Shown in pieces: positions 21,137 to 32,900 of a DNA stretch of 34,033 nt. Source of the stretch: Halocafeteria seosinensis (Eukaryota; Sar; Bigyra; Bicosoecida); contig LVLI01000149.1 of assembly GCA_001687465.1 (NCBI GenBank), positions 1 to 34,033 of the forward strand, in the 5' to 3' direction. How positions within the stretch are numbered: the stretch's first letter is position 1; each line of letters begins with the position of its first letter. The notes beneath the pieces were generated by a model. The model saw only the letters and a program-made list of their open reading frames with translations. It was not told the origin of the DNA and ran no database searches. Both the position numbers and the translations under genes were made by a program.

Positions 21137-21799
21137 TTTGCACCAGGCAACTTAGCCATCGCTGTACTTGCTCGGAAGGATCCCAAGCTGACGCTTGGGT
21201 AAACTCCGTTGCAACGAGGTCCCAACCATGTGAAACTTAAGATTTATTTTGTAAAATTTGTTCTGGGGGTAAGACTTAGTTAAGTCCCAACCTCTGTGAA
21301 ACTCCACCACTGTAACTTGCTAGCGTCGTCTGCTTCGCAGCCAGTGTACCTAGGGGATTCGCTTTCTGTTGTGTGGTAGCTGTGCTACTACACCCCTTGC
21401 GAGTCTGTGGAGCAGCACTGTACGGATTGGCACAACCTGGGTACATACTTCTTTCAGCGCCTCGCCATACATGCATGCTTCCAACAATGGTTCACTTTGG
21501 CGGTTAGCCTCAGACGGTTGCTGTGTACACATACGAGAGAGCATATTAAGCATTCCACCTCGCTGCATATTTCAAATTCCAGTATCTCGCTCCTTGATCT
21601 TTCACAGCAGCCGGCTGTCCCTCTTGGGAATTTTGATCAGGGTAAATTGTGAGAAACATTATTGACTTTGCTTTGCCGTATTCGATTTAGAACTTGTACA
21701 CTCCTTTATCCTAAACAGGAGGTAGGTGCTGCTGAACTTGAGCGCAGCAGCGTCCGGTTGGAAATGGTAGTGGGTGCCTTCGAGCAGTCTTTCTCGGCT
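20449..21799. other. intergenic, no supported gene
   Basis: About 1.35 kb upstream of the bZIP gene. It contains a CA microsatellite. Short plus frames at 20590-20883 and 21369-21665 lack domains, composition bias or splice partners. Confidence 0.45.
21105..21133. repeat. CA microsatellite
   Basis: About 14 CA units, the longest dinucleotide tract in the window. Confidence 0.95.
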
Positions 21800-22775
21800 A
21801 TTCTATGAAACCCCAAGGAGATAAAGCCCAACTAGGAACGTCTACTTACCTGTTCGTTGTCCTGTTGTATGGAAGAGAAACGCAGTGGAAAACCCAACAA
21901 TTAGGCCGCCTATAAGTCCTTCCCACCACGTTGCTGCAGAGGAAGGGTTTCCGAAGCGTGACAAAATTAATGTTTTCCAATTGAATATTGGCCTATTTTT
22001 CGCGTAGTTGAAATCAAATTCGCGCTTGTGTATCTATGCAAAAAACCAAAACATTCATTTTCCATAATTGTCTGCATCCGGGAACCCCATCAACTGATGC
22101 TCCGGAGTTCGAAGCTGACGGAAGTTAGCGCGGAAGCTCAGCTGACCCAGCTGGCAGAGGAGTGCAGACGTACTATTAGCTACACTACGGCAGAGTTGTA
22201 TACATATAGCGTGTAAAGCGCACAGCAGATTGGTCCGTTGTATGCGAGAGCAGCATCATACGTTCAACAAGAAGTCCATTTTCCTTTTCTTGCTATTTCT
22301 ATTCCGTTGGGAAAAGTTCAACTACTATATTGCAGCCATGACCCATGAAATGGCCACAGAGAAAATATTAAACTTTCAAGCGACTTTATTGTACATATTG
22401 AGGAAGTTATTCATTGCTTTCCGGCTCGTGAAGACCGCATACCTTATTGGCAGGCAATGCCTTATCTGCGGATTCGATATACATATCAGAGTACGATTGT
22501 CATTCACATCCCGTATGTCTATATACGCATACCACCTACCAATAAATTTTGGATGAGGAAGATTCAAGTTGTGCATCAGATCTGCGAATTCCTCTTGACG
22601 CAAAGTGAGCCGAGGATTCAAACCGCGTTCCTCAGAGACCGTCGTAAGCGTACGCCCCTGTGATTTATAGGAGGCGTGTATAAATCTAATACGTGTTAAA
22701 GAAAGATTAGGCATTCTATAGAAAAGTGCCTACCTTGTAGTCATGAGCTGGATAGAGCGCGCAGTGCTCTGGTAG
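21800..22775 (-). repeat. duplicated block, copy B (YeeE 5' end to BLH 3' end)
   Basis: Same-orientation match to 15316-16275, from ATTCTATGAAA inside YeeE intron 1 to GGTAG in a BLH exon. Here BLH continues intact beyond the block and YeeE stops at the block edge, the reverse of copy A. Confidence 0.9.
21850..21931 (-). pseudogene. dead first exon of a second YeeE gene
   Basis: An 82-nt exon of the same length as the live gene's exon 1 reads WWEGLIGGLIVGFSTAF and ends in a good GTAAGT donor. The ATG has become ACG at 21931-21929, and no further YeeE exon exists downstream. The reading frame is otherwise undamaged, so loss of the rest of the gene may be fairly recent. Confidence 0.85.
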
Positions 22776-23954
22776 AGACAGGATCTGAGTGTGCACCGAG
22801 CGGTACAAGGTCTTCGGGTTGCCCTGTTGGAAGTCTGTTCTTCCACATCCTCTATACAACAGTGCATCACCGGTAAACGCCATACTCTTGTCATTCATGA
22901 CAAAAGTGACACAGCCATCAGTATGCCCTGGTGTCGCTCGGACATTCAACTTGAAGCGCCTGCATACATAGCGGACTGTGGAAGTGGAGGGTTCATTACT
23001 TGTGGCTGTCCATACCGTACCCGAATGTAATATCGTCCCCTGGTTTTACATAGATATCGGCTTGTGCACCTGAAGTCGTAGCAATAAGCGATTTAACGCC
23101 CACCAGCTTTTTCTTCAGCAATCCAGTACCCGTGATGTGGTCAGCATGCATGTGGGTGTTCACTGCACAGTCACTCGAGCGATTCGATAGGCCAGCTTCA
23201 TTCATAACAGATCGATGCGAACTTAAAACTTACTTGCATACTTCAGTCGGATACCTAGTTCCTTTACAAGCTGGATATCCCGGTCAACAAGTGTATCCAC
23301 GGGGTCGATGAGCACTCCTTCCCGGGTATCAGCATCCGCCAGTAAGTATGTATAGGTGCAACTTTCGCGATCAAACAATTGCCGAAAGATAAGGCCTGAA
23401 TGCTGTCTAGGTACAACAGAGGCCGCAACTTCGCACACATTCACTTTCGATACCCATTCCTTGCACGCTTCTTTCTGCAGGAAGTGCGCGTTGTTCAGTT
23501 TGGCCCACGACATGATGGTTGGACCACTCCAGTTCTCGCGCATAGCTATCCCCAAAGCCGCGACGGCAGAGGCTCTGCATCCGGTCCTGCACTGAATCAC
23601 GGCAGGGGTAGGAAGCTCCTTGAGCGTATCCATCACTTCACGTCGGAGCTCGTCGCTGAGGATGGGAGACACCTGCATCGAGACGATAACACGGTTCAAT
23701 CAATCAATTTCAATGCCTCATACGCAACCCATTGCGCGTACCGGCACGGGAGTGCGCTTGTATACGGCTCCTTCCGTGTTGGCTAGTTCATGTGTGCGCT
23801 CTACTTTGTCTGTCCAGCCATGTTCGGCAGCTTCCTCATCGGAGAGAAGCTGCATCCAACCCTTCACATGGTACTCATGCAGCAGAGAGCAGGTCTCTTC
23901 ATCCGAGAGAGCTCCACAACAAATGTAGGGTCCTAGAAACGTCGCTTTATCCAT
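22407..23954 (-). CDS. blh: BLH-type fusion: DUF442 domain plus ETHE1-like persulfide dioxygenase
   Basis: Predicted 405-residue enzyme. Six exons: 23954-23742, 23672-23234, 23162-23016, 22975-22734, 22657-22540 and 22465-22407. Residues 1 to about 125 form the DUF442 (phosphatase/rhodanese-like) domain with the active-site loop CRTGCRAS at 99-106. The rest is a metallo-beta-lactamase fold of ETHE1 type: HMHADH (221-226), GHTD (284-287), TGDALL with Asp303 and YPAHDYKG with His344 are the iron ligands; [10 protein letters not shown] (309-318) is the family signature. Such enzymes oxidise glutathione persulfide to sulfite; fused forms serve in bacterial sulfide detoxification. No mitochondrial targeting peptide is evident. 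The first donor is uncertain: GTACGC after PVP was chosen because it restores the DUF442 pattern; GTATGA 15 nt later would also keep frame. It is divergent from the SulP gene and upstream of a dead YeeE exon. Confidence 0.92.
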
Positions 23955-24355
23955 GGTGGATGCACGTTCTATGGAATAACACAGACAAAGTGTGTATGCT
24001 GGTATGTTAATATCCCGGTGGATCCGCAAAGATATTGGATATTACTTCATCAGCTTGTTTTTCTACAAGACAGTATTTTCAATGACCCAATGCAAGAAGA
24101 GGCAGCAGAACAACCCCAATGTAATCTTGAAAACTACCCCTGTACCTGTTTTTTCGCTCGTTCCTTCCTTCCATACAGCAGCAGCAGCTGATGGGAGGGT
24201 ATTCCGTCTTCATCTGCACTTCCTCATCAGCTGATGGACGCCGGAGGCGGGATACCATATATGGTATTTCAATGAAGCCCATTCGCGCAGGATTGTTGCG
24301 TGCCTCACAAGATAACTGTGTACGGGCACTCGTATTTTAAGCTTTGGCCTCGGTA
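23955..24355. promoter_or_regulatory. shared divergent promoter of BLH and SulP genes
   Basis: The two start codons are 401 bp apart and face away from each other, so one short region probably controls both genes. Three symmetric elements cluster at 24225-24267, nearer the SulP gene. No TATA box was assigned. Confidence 0.6.
24225..24267. promoter_or_regulatory. palindrome cluster, candidate operators
   Basis: CATCAGCTGATG (24225-24236) is a perfect 12-bp palindrome. CCG-GAGG-CGG (24241-24250) is an everted pair of CGG triplets, the half-site type read by Zn2Cys6 proteins. ATACCATATATGGTAT (24252-24267) is a perfect 16-bp palindrome. A further CAGCTGATGG lies at 24185-24194. The symmetry is seen directly; binding by the local factors is inference. 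Confidence 0.5.
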
Positions 24356-27283
24356 ATGGATCAGAATAACAGGGACAAAGATGGAGGACCCGGAGGTGAA
24401 ACTAGCCGACGGGGCGCCGGGACGGAGGAATCCCAGGTGACTGTGGCCATTGAAGGCCAAGATGGAATGACGGAGCCCGAAGGGACCCATGACACACTAC
24501 GGTCTTTGATAGAAGAACGCGAGCACTATGAAATGGATCATCGCACATCACTGGTGAAACAGCTATGGAAGGCGACCAAAACTTACATACCGCGACTCAA
24601 TCTTCCAAGTGTGCTGCGAGACAACTATTTCACCAGTAAATCATGGGCCGAAAGTTTGGCTAGCGATGCTGCAGCGGGATTTGTTGTCGCAGGTGCGTTC
24701 TCCCAAAAGTTGTTTGATCTGCTTTTGGTGCCTTTCATATTCACAACTGGCAACGAATTGCAGTTTTGCTGATTCCACAAGGCATGGCCTATGCTGCCTT
24801 AGCAAACATAGACGCAAAATTCGGATTGATCTCGAGTGCAGTAGCGGTACTTGTATTTTGCCTGTTCGGGAGTTCCAAGCATCTCGCGGTAGGCCCTACT
24901 GCGCTCATGTAAGGAAGAGCACTTGTCGATCCTCAATACACGTATTACGGCATAAGTACATGGTTCAATGATCCATGGATGCAGGTCGCTGCTAACAGCT
25001 GAAGCTCTTCATGAATTTGGAATTGATCCGATAGCGGAACCGAAACGACAAATTCTCGGCGCGACCACACTAGCATTCCTTGTGGGACTGTTTACGCTCA
25101 TTCTTGGTTCGTGGTTCGCCCCAATGATGATACTGTTAACAACATAAAACGTAGTGGCTCTTGCTGTCACTGAGACCACAGGAATCGCAAAAGCAGGACA
25201 TTTAGCTTCGTTCTTCTCTCGGCCCGTTTTAAAGTCGTTTACCACCTCTGCAGGTAGGAAACCGTATAAAGTGGTAGCACAGATATATTGAGAAGGAGAA
25301 TCATGCCATTTGATTGGATTTGCAGCTATTGTTATTGCATCGTCACAGCTAAATAAGCTTTTTGGCATACCTAGCAGAAGGTCTTCGGCTGTATACAACA
25401 TATGGATTCACGTAATTGAGAACCTCGAGAATGTACGTGCTGCTGACTGTAGGACCCGTTCTCAAGTGGGTAGGTAAAATTGCTGCACTCCAGGCTCAAC
25501 CCGAGACCATATATCTCGCAATTGAGAGTATAGCATTACTTCTCGGTCTCAAATATGGCAAGAAGCATTTACTAAGATATATAGAACGGCTTCCAGAAGT
25601 GCGGCAGCAACGACTCCTATGGCTGCAGGTGAGTTTATCTCGCACTTTTCTTCACTGAGACAACCTATCGTCGGAATGTGGACTACAGCGCGTTGGAAAA
25701 ACGTTTCCTACTCCCCTTGTTGTTGTGGTCGTCAACATATTGATAGTATGGGGCTTTAGTCTTGATGAGGACGTGAAGGTAGTAGGAAAACTAGACAGTG
25801 GCTGGGTTTCGAGGGGTAAGGACGTTCAAGGCCTCACTGAGCCAGTCCTCATGTCTAGAAAAGATGATGAATATTTTCTGCAGATGATATATTTATAGGG
25901 GATATAGCCCATTTTACTATCACGATGCTTCCATCTGTTATCGTGATAAGCATATTGGGGTTCATCGAGTCGTTTTCCGTTGCTAAGACGTACGCATTGA
26001 AGAGCGGAGACAAGCTAGATGCAGACCAGGAACTAGTAGGATTAGGATTTGCCAACGCTGTGGGTGGACTTTTGGGCGCATTTCCAACCACCGGAGGGCT
26101 ATCTCGTACAGCTGTTCATGCCGACGCAGGAGTGAAGACACAAGTATCTGGCCTGATATCAGGGGTATTGCTCTTATTGGTGATATTCTTTCTCCTCCCG
26201 CTATTCGAACTGCTACCGGAGGTGACACTTGCTAGCATCATTATCGTTGCGATTACCGGAATGGTGGACTTCTCGGTTCCCGTCCGCCTGTGGAAGATAA
26301 ATCGGTCAGACTTTAGCGCTTGGTGTGTTACATTTCTCTTGACTCTTCTCGTGGGCGTTGAACCGGGAGTTCTGTTCGGCACACTGTTTTCCCTTCTCGT
26401 CGTGTTAAAGAATGCCTCTCGGCCGCACTGGGCAGTACTCGGGCTCCTTAAAAGCAGTAGCCCAGATAATCCGGTGTACAGAAACACCAAGAATTACCCC
26501 TACTCCACAGAAGAGGAACCAGGAGTCCGTATTCTAAGATTTGACAGTCAACTTTTCTTTGCGAATAGCGAATATTTTGTCACCAACGTTACGGAGCTGG
26601 GGACTCATAAAATTGACTGGATGGACATGGTTAGTTGACCGACGATTACTCGTCATATGCTTTTCGTGATCACGTTTATTCTTGTGTTGCAGCAATTGGA
26701 ATGGTTAGAGCCGAAAGTTGTGGCAATTGATATGGGGAGTGTTGCCAATATAGACTACACTTCGTTGCAAGTGCTTCGAGAACTGCCAGCAACGATGAAG
26801 AAGGTAGCTGTAGCGGAACGGAAGAGATCGATAAGAAGGCTCAATCGGCTGAAGGAAGAAAACGCATCAGAAGAGGCCAAGATTGATGGTTTGATTACCA
26901 CTCTCCAAGATTTCGTTAACCTGCAGGTAAGAATCGTTTTGTTGATTTACTTCATATACTGGAGATGAATTCGGCATCTAAACGTACAGGTTCCTGCCAT
27001 CGTGCTGTTCACTGTCAGAATACCCATAATTAGAGGCATACTATCAATGAAGCATGCATTGGGAGAGAGTACCAAGATAGACCACGTAGCTTTGGATTCA
27101 AAAGCCGCAACTTCGCAAGACCATATCCCTTATTTCGTAGTTGCGTCCGCAGAAAATGCTCGCATGTTGATATTCATGGACCACGGCTTACAAACTAGTT
27201 TAGATCTTCCGCAAGGGATGAGGATACTCAAGAATTTACTCGGGATACACTTTTTCGATGCGAGAAAAGCTGATGAAGAATAA
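24356..27283 (+). CDS. SulP-family anion (sulfate-type) transporter with STAS domain
   Basis: Predicted 772-residue membrane transporter in ten exons: 24356-24692, 24764-24908, 24985-25106, 25182-25253, 25326-25432, 25494-25628, 25689-25815, 25884-26629, 26693-26926 and 26990-27283. All phases agree. After a hydrophilic N-terminus of about 105 residues come SulP signatures: VLLIPQGMAYAALA, HLAVGPTALMSLLT, SRPVLKSFTTSAAIVIASSQ, and SILGFIESFSVAKTYA followed by GLLGAFPTTGGLSRTAV. The membrane part ends near residue 530. A C-terminal STAS domain follows (FDSQLFFANSEYF to the end), with VVAIDMGSVANIDYTSLQVL and a charged insertion RKRSIRRLNRLKEE. Members move sulfate, sulfite, bicarbonate or other anions; the setting beside BLH favours sulfate or sulfite, perhaps removal or uptake of the oxidised product. 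Intron 3 has the weak donor GTTCGT, and intron 8 GTTAGT. Confidence 0.9.
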
Positions 27284-28077
27284 ACCATTATTCTAGTTTT
27301 AAACCAAGTTCTTATATTACGTTATAGCCAATAGGGCCTTGCAAGTTGCGGTCAGTCCCTGAGAGAAGTACGAAGGCATTGGCAGGGGTTCATATGATGC
27401 ACCGCGAAACAAACCACATGTAGTAAGTGTGATCATACATCTTACCATGGTAGTGTGCACTCGCTAATTCGGGACCCCTCGTCAACGAAGAAAAGCCGAG
27501 TATAACAAGCAGCTCTTATCGTACTTCGGAGAATGTGGTATGACTGAATGTGCCATTCGTTTCATCTTGTTCGAGAGAACTCCAAGCACAACTCCTCCAA
27601 GAACTCCAAAGCTAAGCTCTTGGAACCGGCGTACCAGTAACTGCTGATGTCCGTCAAACCAGCTGCCGCATTCCAGTCTCCATCGGACCGCGCTCTTAGA
27701 GAAAGAAGCATACATCTTCGCGGGACAGCCCGTTCCATTCAGGCCGGTGTTCGACAAGACGACTCTATCCACTAGATTCCCCAGTAGGCACGGGACAGCT
27801 GCTGCAGTGCTTTGCGAGCATCTTCAGGTTGCACCGGCTCTCGCCGGGGGCGGTGGAGCAGGACGGAGAACAGGATAACGTCCCCTGCTGTTCGCAACAA
27901 CAAACCCCTGTCAAGAAGACGATTTGTCTGAAGCTCTGCATTGGTAAACGCTTCACGGGAATGGGAGAGACACCTGCGTCTTGCTTAGTCTTGGGGCAGT
28001 GGTAGTTCCCTGAGTTACCGGTTTTCTCACCTTCAACGTGGAGTGGAAGTGCGAACACAGCTGAAACTTGCTGTAGG
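27284..28077. other. intergenic, no supported gene
   Basis: About 790 bp from the SulP stop to the third Zn2Cys6 gene. Minus frames at 27482-27772 (containing FGVLGGVVLGVL) and 27765-28199 (Cys-rich, antisense to the regulator's first exon) have no family match and are not called. Confidence 0.45.
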
Positions 28078-29127
28078 ATGGCTCCTGCTAAGAAGAAACA
28101 ATTCAGAGGGCGCGTCAATCGCGCCTGCCAATGGTGCGCGTCGAAGAAACTCAAATGCGACGGGGAACGTCCTTGTTTGGTAAGTCGTGCGTCCTGCATG
28201 GTAGTCTTACCGTAGAAGACAGTGTTGCCACCCCGTGGACGCGAACTTCAATTGCAGCGCTGTGTGACGAAAGGGATTGAAGGCGAGTGCGTGGACGCCG
28301 TGCCTAATGGAGAGCTCGGAAAGAGGTCGAGACACCAATCTTCACTCCCAAAGAATGGATCGAACGCGAACGCGAAAGGCGATGCGAGAGGTCAAATGAC
28401 TGCAGCGGCGGCCGCGGAATATCAGGAGGTGGAATCCGTTACTGGAGGAACCTGTTGCAACAGCACTCCGGCTACCATCTCCACTGTTGGGCAAACTTGC
28501 ACTGAACGCATAGAAAGCCACATGACTGCTAATGATATCGCAGCTCCCGAGAATGCGAAACGAAGAGATACTGGGCATTCCAAAATGAACTCAGGCGGTC
28601 AGAGGACAGAGTCGTACGTTTCCCTTTCCAAGAGTGAAGACTTTGCTGTATCCATTGAAATTCCAGAGCAAACTGGGACAAATATTCTGAATGGATATGG
28701 GCAGACTATGGAGTTCTCTAGCTTCCATAGAAGTGAACTCCCAGCTTGGGTCGTTGGATCACAGTTAGCATCCAATGGCACGACATGTAGCGAGCTTCCA
28801 TCCCTGGACCCTGCTCTATCTTACTACGATATGCTTACTGGAACAGCATCAGCCAGCACAGCAAATGACTCCTTTACTATCGAGGGTTGTCATGATGGTA
28901 CAACAGAGATGGAGCTTGCGCCGCAACCGATACTTCCCACCAATGGAACCTTGCAACTCGAGCCAGCAATGGAGGACGGTACTTTCCGAAGTTTCAGTCC
29001 CATTCCTCGATTGTCAGCAGCAAATTATCTGGCAGAAGATCCCTATGGATGGGGAATGCTCGACGAGGAGTGGAATTGCGCAAGTCCTGATGAGTGGCTC
29101 GTGGACTGTTTGCCCAGTGGAGGCTGA
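28078..29127 (+). CDS. Zn(II)2Cys6 transcription factor, paralogue 3
   Basis: Predicted nuclear regulator of 323 residues. Exon 1 is 28078-28179 and exon 2 is 28258-29127, with a 78-nt intron GTAAGT...TTGCAG in phase 0. The cluster has Cys17, 20, 27, 33, 36 and 45, spacing identical to the two paralogues at 1948-5394, with KLKCDGERPC|LRC... split by the intron just before Arg-Cys. A basic leader (KKKQFRGR) precedes it. The C-terminal end is acidic and Trp-rich (YGWGMLDEEWNCASPDEWL), a likely activation region. It sits 0.8 kb past the SulP gene on the same strand, so it is the Zn2Cys6 member best placed to act on the sulfur genes; that role is inferred from position only. Confidence 0.88.
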
Positions 29128-29907
29128 ATCAGGGAACTCTCAACAATTCTTATCCAGGAAATACAAGTGGATCAATTGTATTTTATCCAGTGAAGGAAGC
29201 GAATGTTAGCCGAGGTAAGGCGGGCTGATAGAACCTGATGATTGAAGACGAGGGATCAGGGACAGGAACGACGCGAAGTACGACGTGCCATAGTATAGAT
29301 GAAGAAACTGCACAATCGGTACAGATATTTTGGCCAATTTTTACGGTTCAATCGAATAAACATTCTTCATTTCCCTGCCATCATTTTGTCGACATTGTGA
29401 TCGTCTTCCAAGGCCGCAAACTCCTCGACTCATTCAATCTTTCATACGCCTGAGTGACTTCTCCTATGCCTTGGCCTTGAAATAACGGGGCTATGCGGCA
29501 ATTTGGTCCCACTGGACATTTCAGTGGGTGACGCTCTGATATGGAATGGAAGACTTGGGACTGCTCGTCGCGAAGCAAATGAGCAAGGTCGCAGTGTCGC
29601 AACTTCTGCTGGAAGCAACAGCACATTCACATATACCCAATGGTAATGCACATTGTATATTCAGCATGTTTGTCAGCGTTTATGCATGATGCATCCATTG
29701 ATGGTGCCATATGCTGTGGTATAGTCATATTGTACGGAGCAATAAAAGCCAGAAGCGCGATTGAACTCAGTCAACGCTCACTCTTAACGCGCCAAAACTG
29801 AAAAAACTATTTTATATTACAGCACAAGGGAAACGAGGGACAGTTGACATGCATACGGGGATGGATATCAATCGTTGATGGAAGAGGAATCTGAAACGTG
29901 AAAGAAA
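29128..29907. other. intergenic, no supported gene
   Basis: About 780 bp between the third Zn2Cys6 gene and the long terminal frame. AATAAA-like signals near 29355 and 29740 could serve polyadenylation. No domain-bearing frame was seen. Confidence 0.5.
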
Positions 29908-32900
29908 ATGGCTGCATCATCGCCGTCGATGCCGAAACAAAGTGAAAGCGGAACAACCGCTTCCCAGGATAAACCCGACGATGAGTTCCTCGGCTATTAC
30001 CGAGTGGATAGCGCATTTCGGCCCGAGGAATCCGCTAAGAAGCTCCCCTCTAGTATTGAGGACTTGATTTCACAGTACAGCAAAGAGTATGGGAAATCGG
30101 TGGAAACTGTCTACTCGTGGGATTCTGAGGCACAATCGTTTGTACCCGTGGAATCGGAGGGGAAACTGAAGCGGCTACTAAAGGCTCGACGTGATGAATT
30201 GATTGAAGGCAAGCTTTCTCTTTCGTCTCTCGCGGCCATAGTACGAGCGATTCATTCTACGCTAGAATGTGAAGACCTGGACCAAATCCACGCAGAACCA
30301 GTGTTTGCCAACCTTACGGATGCCAAACCTGAAGAAAACATCCCCAACGCGAGCTGGAGCTATCCATCTCAGGATTCACTGAAACGACAATCAGAGGCAT
30401 CTATAAATGTGCGATGTGAGGTTAGCTACCATCTCATTTGTCTGCTCGGCCAGGCGTACAACATACTCAAGGGCCACGAAGATCCCCTGAAATGCTTCGA
30501 GATTGTCGGCGGGGCGCTGGTGCAAGTGCTAGTAGATTCGCTGCGTCCGCAAGTAACGGATGAAGTCGTTGAGCTTGCTTTACTCTTGCTTAATCTGGTG
30601 TTTTCCGACCAAAGTGTCATGCAGTCAATATCAGAAGTTTGGTTGGATAAGGCTTTGAAGGTAATCATGCAGGTGCGTTCAGCAAAGATATGGCTAGGCG
30701 GCATGAGCGTCAAGGGTACGAGTACCAAAGTGTCGACTAATGATAAGAAGTCCAGCAGCAAGAAGGGGAGGAATAGAAAAAGGAAGTCCACAAGTGGAAC
30801 CTCGAGAGAAGTGAAGCGTGCTAGTAGCTCCGGCTTGACAAGCACAAAATCTGAAATTAACATCAAGGAGAACCTTCTCACAGGCGGCTCTAATTTGGCT
30901 TCGCAACCAGCATCATATTTTCTTACTTGTTCGATTGAGAGCAAAGTTCGTCGGAGACGGCAGCAAATACTGAAGCGGTGGGTGGCCGAATCATTAGGGC
31001 AAGTGGAAGCAAGAGAAACAGAATTTAGTTCGCAAGAACTACAAGGTGGTCCTTTCTCGTCTTGGCTAAGAGATGTTGATCTCATGGTAACAGCTGAGGG
31101 TAATCACTTTCAACTTCTAGAGTATTGGCAGCAACTTTGTAACGCTATCTGTATTGATCAACAAATATCTGTTCTTGCTCGGAGAATTCTGGACGCAAGG
31201 TCAACAAGTGATGTGTGTAAACTGAAAGAGAAGGGATGGTTGGTCCTGTTGAGAGATATACTGGATGACCATACAGATGTATGCATTCAGGTTGGGGAGG
31301 TGGAGTCTCCGCGAATTATAGCAATCGAGGGTTTACTGTCTTGCTCCCCATGGGTTGATCTCACCGAATTCCTCGGGAGGTCTTCTTTATCAAGGCTAAT
31401 GGCTCAGAGTGAGACTCTATACGACAGAAGGAATATGTCTCTCCGGCATACATTACTGAATATTCAACGGGTAGTCGATGAGTTGCCTAACGCCATTTTA
31501 AAGCTGATGATATTTGAAAAAGAAGAGCGTTTTAGGTTTCAGCTGAATCTGGCCCTTCTTATATGGAAAACTCTTGGTCTCTCAAGCGATTTATGCTTGA
31601 GCTTGTGCACCGGCGCTGACAAGCACGCTCATCGGGATAACCAGACGGAACCACCCACAAAGTGCTTCTGCCAAAGCGCAGCTCTCAATGTGGATCTCAA
31701 GCAGCGTACCTCTCCGATACGGCAAGCAAACTCATCTCTGGAGTTTATCTCTGTTCTTAATCTACTCAATGAGCTGTTGAGTGAGAGAACCAAGATGCCG
31801 TCTAGAGATTTTAACTGGAATGAGCATATCAGAGAAAAAACAAGTGGGGTTGCCCGGGCGTTACTTCAATACTGTTTTACAACTAGTAATGTCAGGAGAA
31901 TGTTAGCGATTGTGTCGCCCAAAGAAATCCGAAAGGCTGTTCTATCGAAGTCTTTTCCCGCTGAAGAAGAATCGTTTTCTCTGTGGGACGTACTAAGTGG
32001 AATGGCATCAGACCTATCACCACTCACAATGTTCCATTGCCGGATTGGTTACAGCTTTTTGGGCCTGTTTGCGTCCCATCTCAACCTGAAGGCAATAGCA
32101 GACAACGCGGAGGAAGGTGTGACAAAAGAAGATACATGCCCGTGGCAGTGGAAAACCCCACATGACACTTTAAAGCAGTCTAAGGATAAGTGGACAACAG
32201 CAGCTATTGAGCTCGCATCTAGGCAACTGTGGCTGACTATCCAAAATCTTGCTCACGAAGGTTCTTCTAACCACAACTTATACTATGGAAGATTCTCTCC
32301 TTTGACATATAAAGAATCACTGCGGATCATCGCTGCTTCGTTGAACGCCAGGAGCAAGGAGCTTTTCTGGTACTGGGCTGACTTTTTGCAAGAAGAACAA
32401 ATTGACGAAACCAAAGAAGCGGATCACCCTCACACAGCGATAGCCGAAGAATTAGCAGCTTCAGCGGGGCATGTTCGCGACCGTAACTCTGCAAATCATT
32501 GTCATCGCGATGTTTCATCTATTGACTTCCTGAATTCTTTGTCATTAATGCAATGTGTTTCAGCATATATGCTTCAAAACATCTCAACGGTAGCTAACGA
32601 GTCCGCAGTGGCCGCTGCTGCTAACGCACTTCTGCACCCGCAGCTGTCCGTGATCGTTCACAATGGCGATTTCGTAGTGTCACTTCTACGGAGGATGTTG
32701 CGTCACACAAGTTTGAAGAACGAAGTCGACGCGCCTGAAGCACTCTTCCATGAAGTCTCCCGACGAATTGATTCAGCTTTGGAGCGGCTTTGGGCATCAT
32801 CTCGCACTCTACGGAGACCGTCTGCAACGGGAGACGATACTGGTCGGGTTGGCATTTACCGGGAGCTAATGTTAAACCAGGGATTTGTATGCTGGTGGGT

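Noticed and set aside
25009-25401. 130-codon minus frame over the SulP gene
   Set aside because: Antisense to SulP exons 3-5, whose family motifs and splice phases agree.
27482-27772. 96-codon minus frame with a hydrophobic stretch
   Set aside because: No family match and no splice partner; a single hydrophobic run is not enough to call a membrane protein.
27765-28199. 144-codon Cys-rich minus frame
   Set aside because: It is antisense to exon 1 of Zn2Cys6 paralogue 3, whose cluster and splice sites are well supported; the frame has no recognisable domain.
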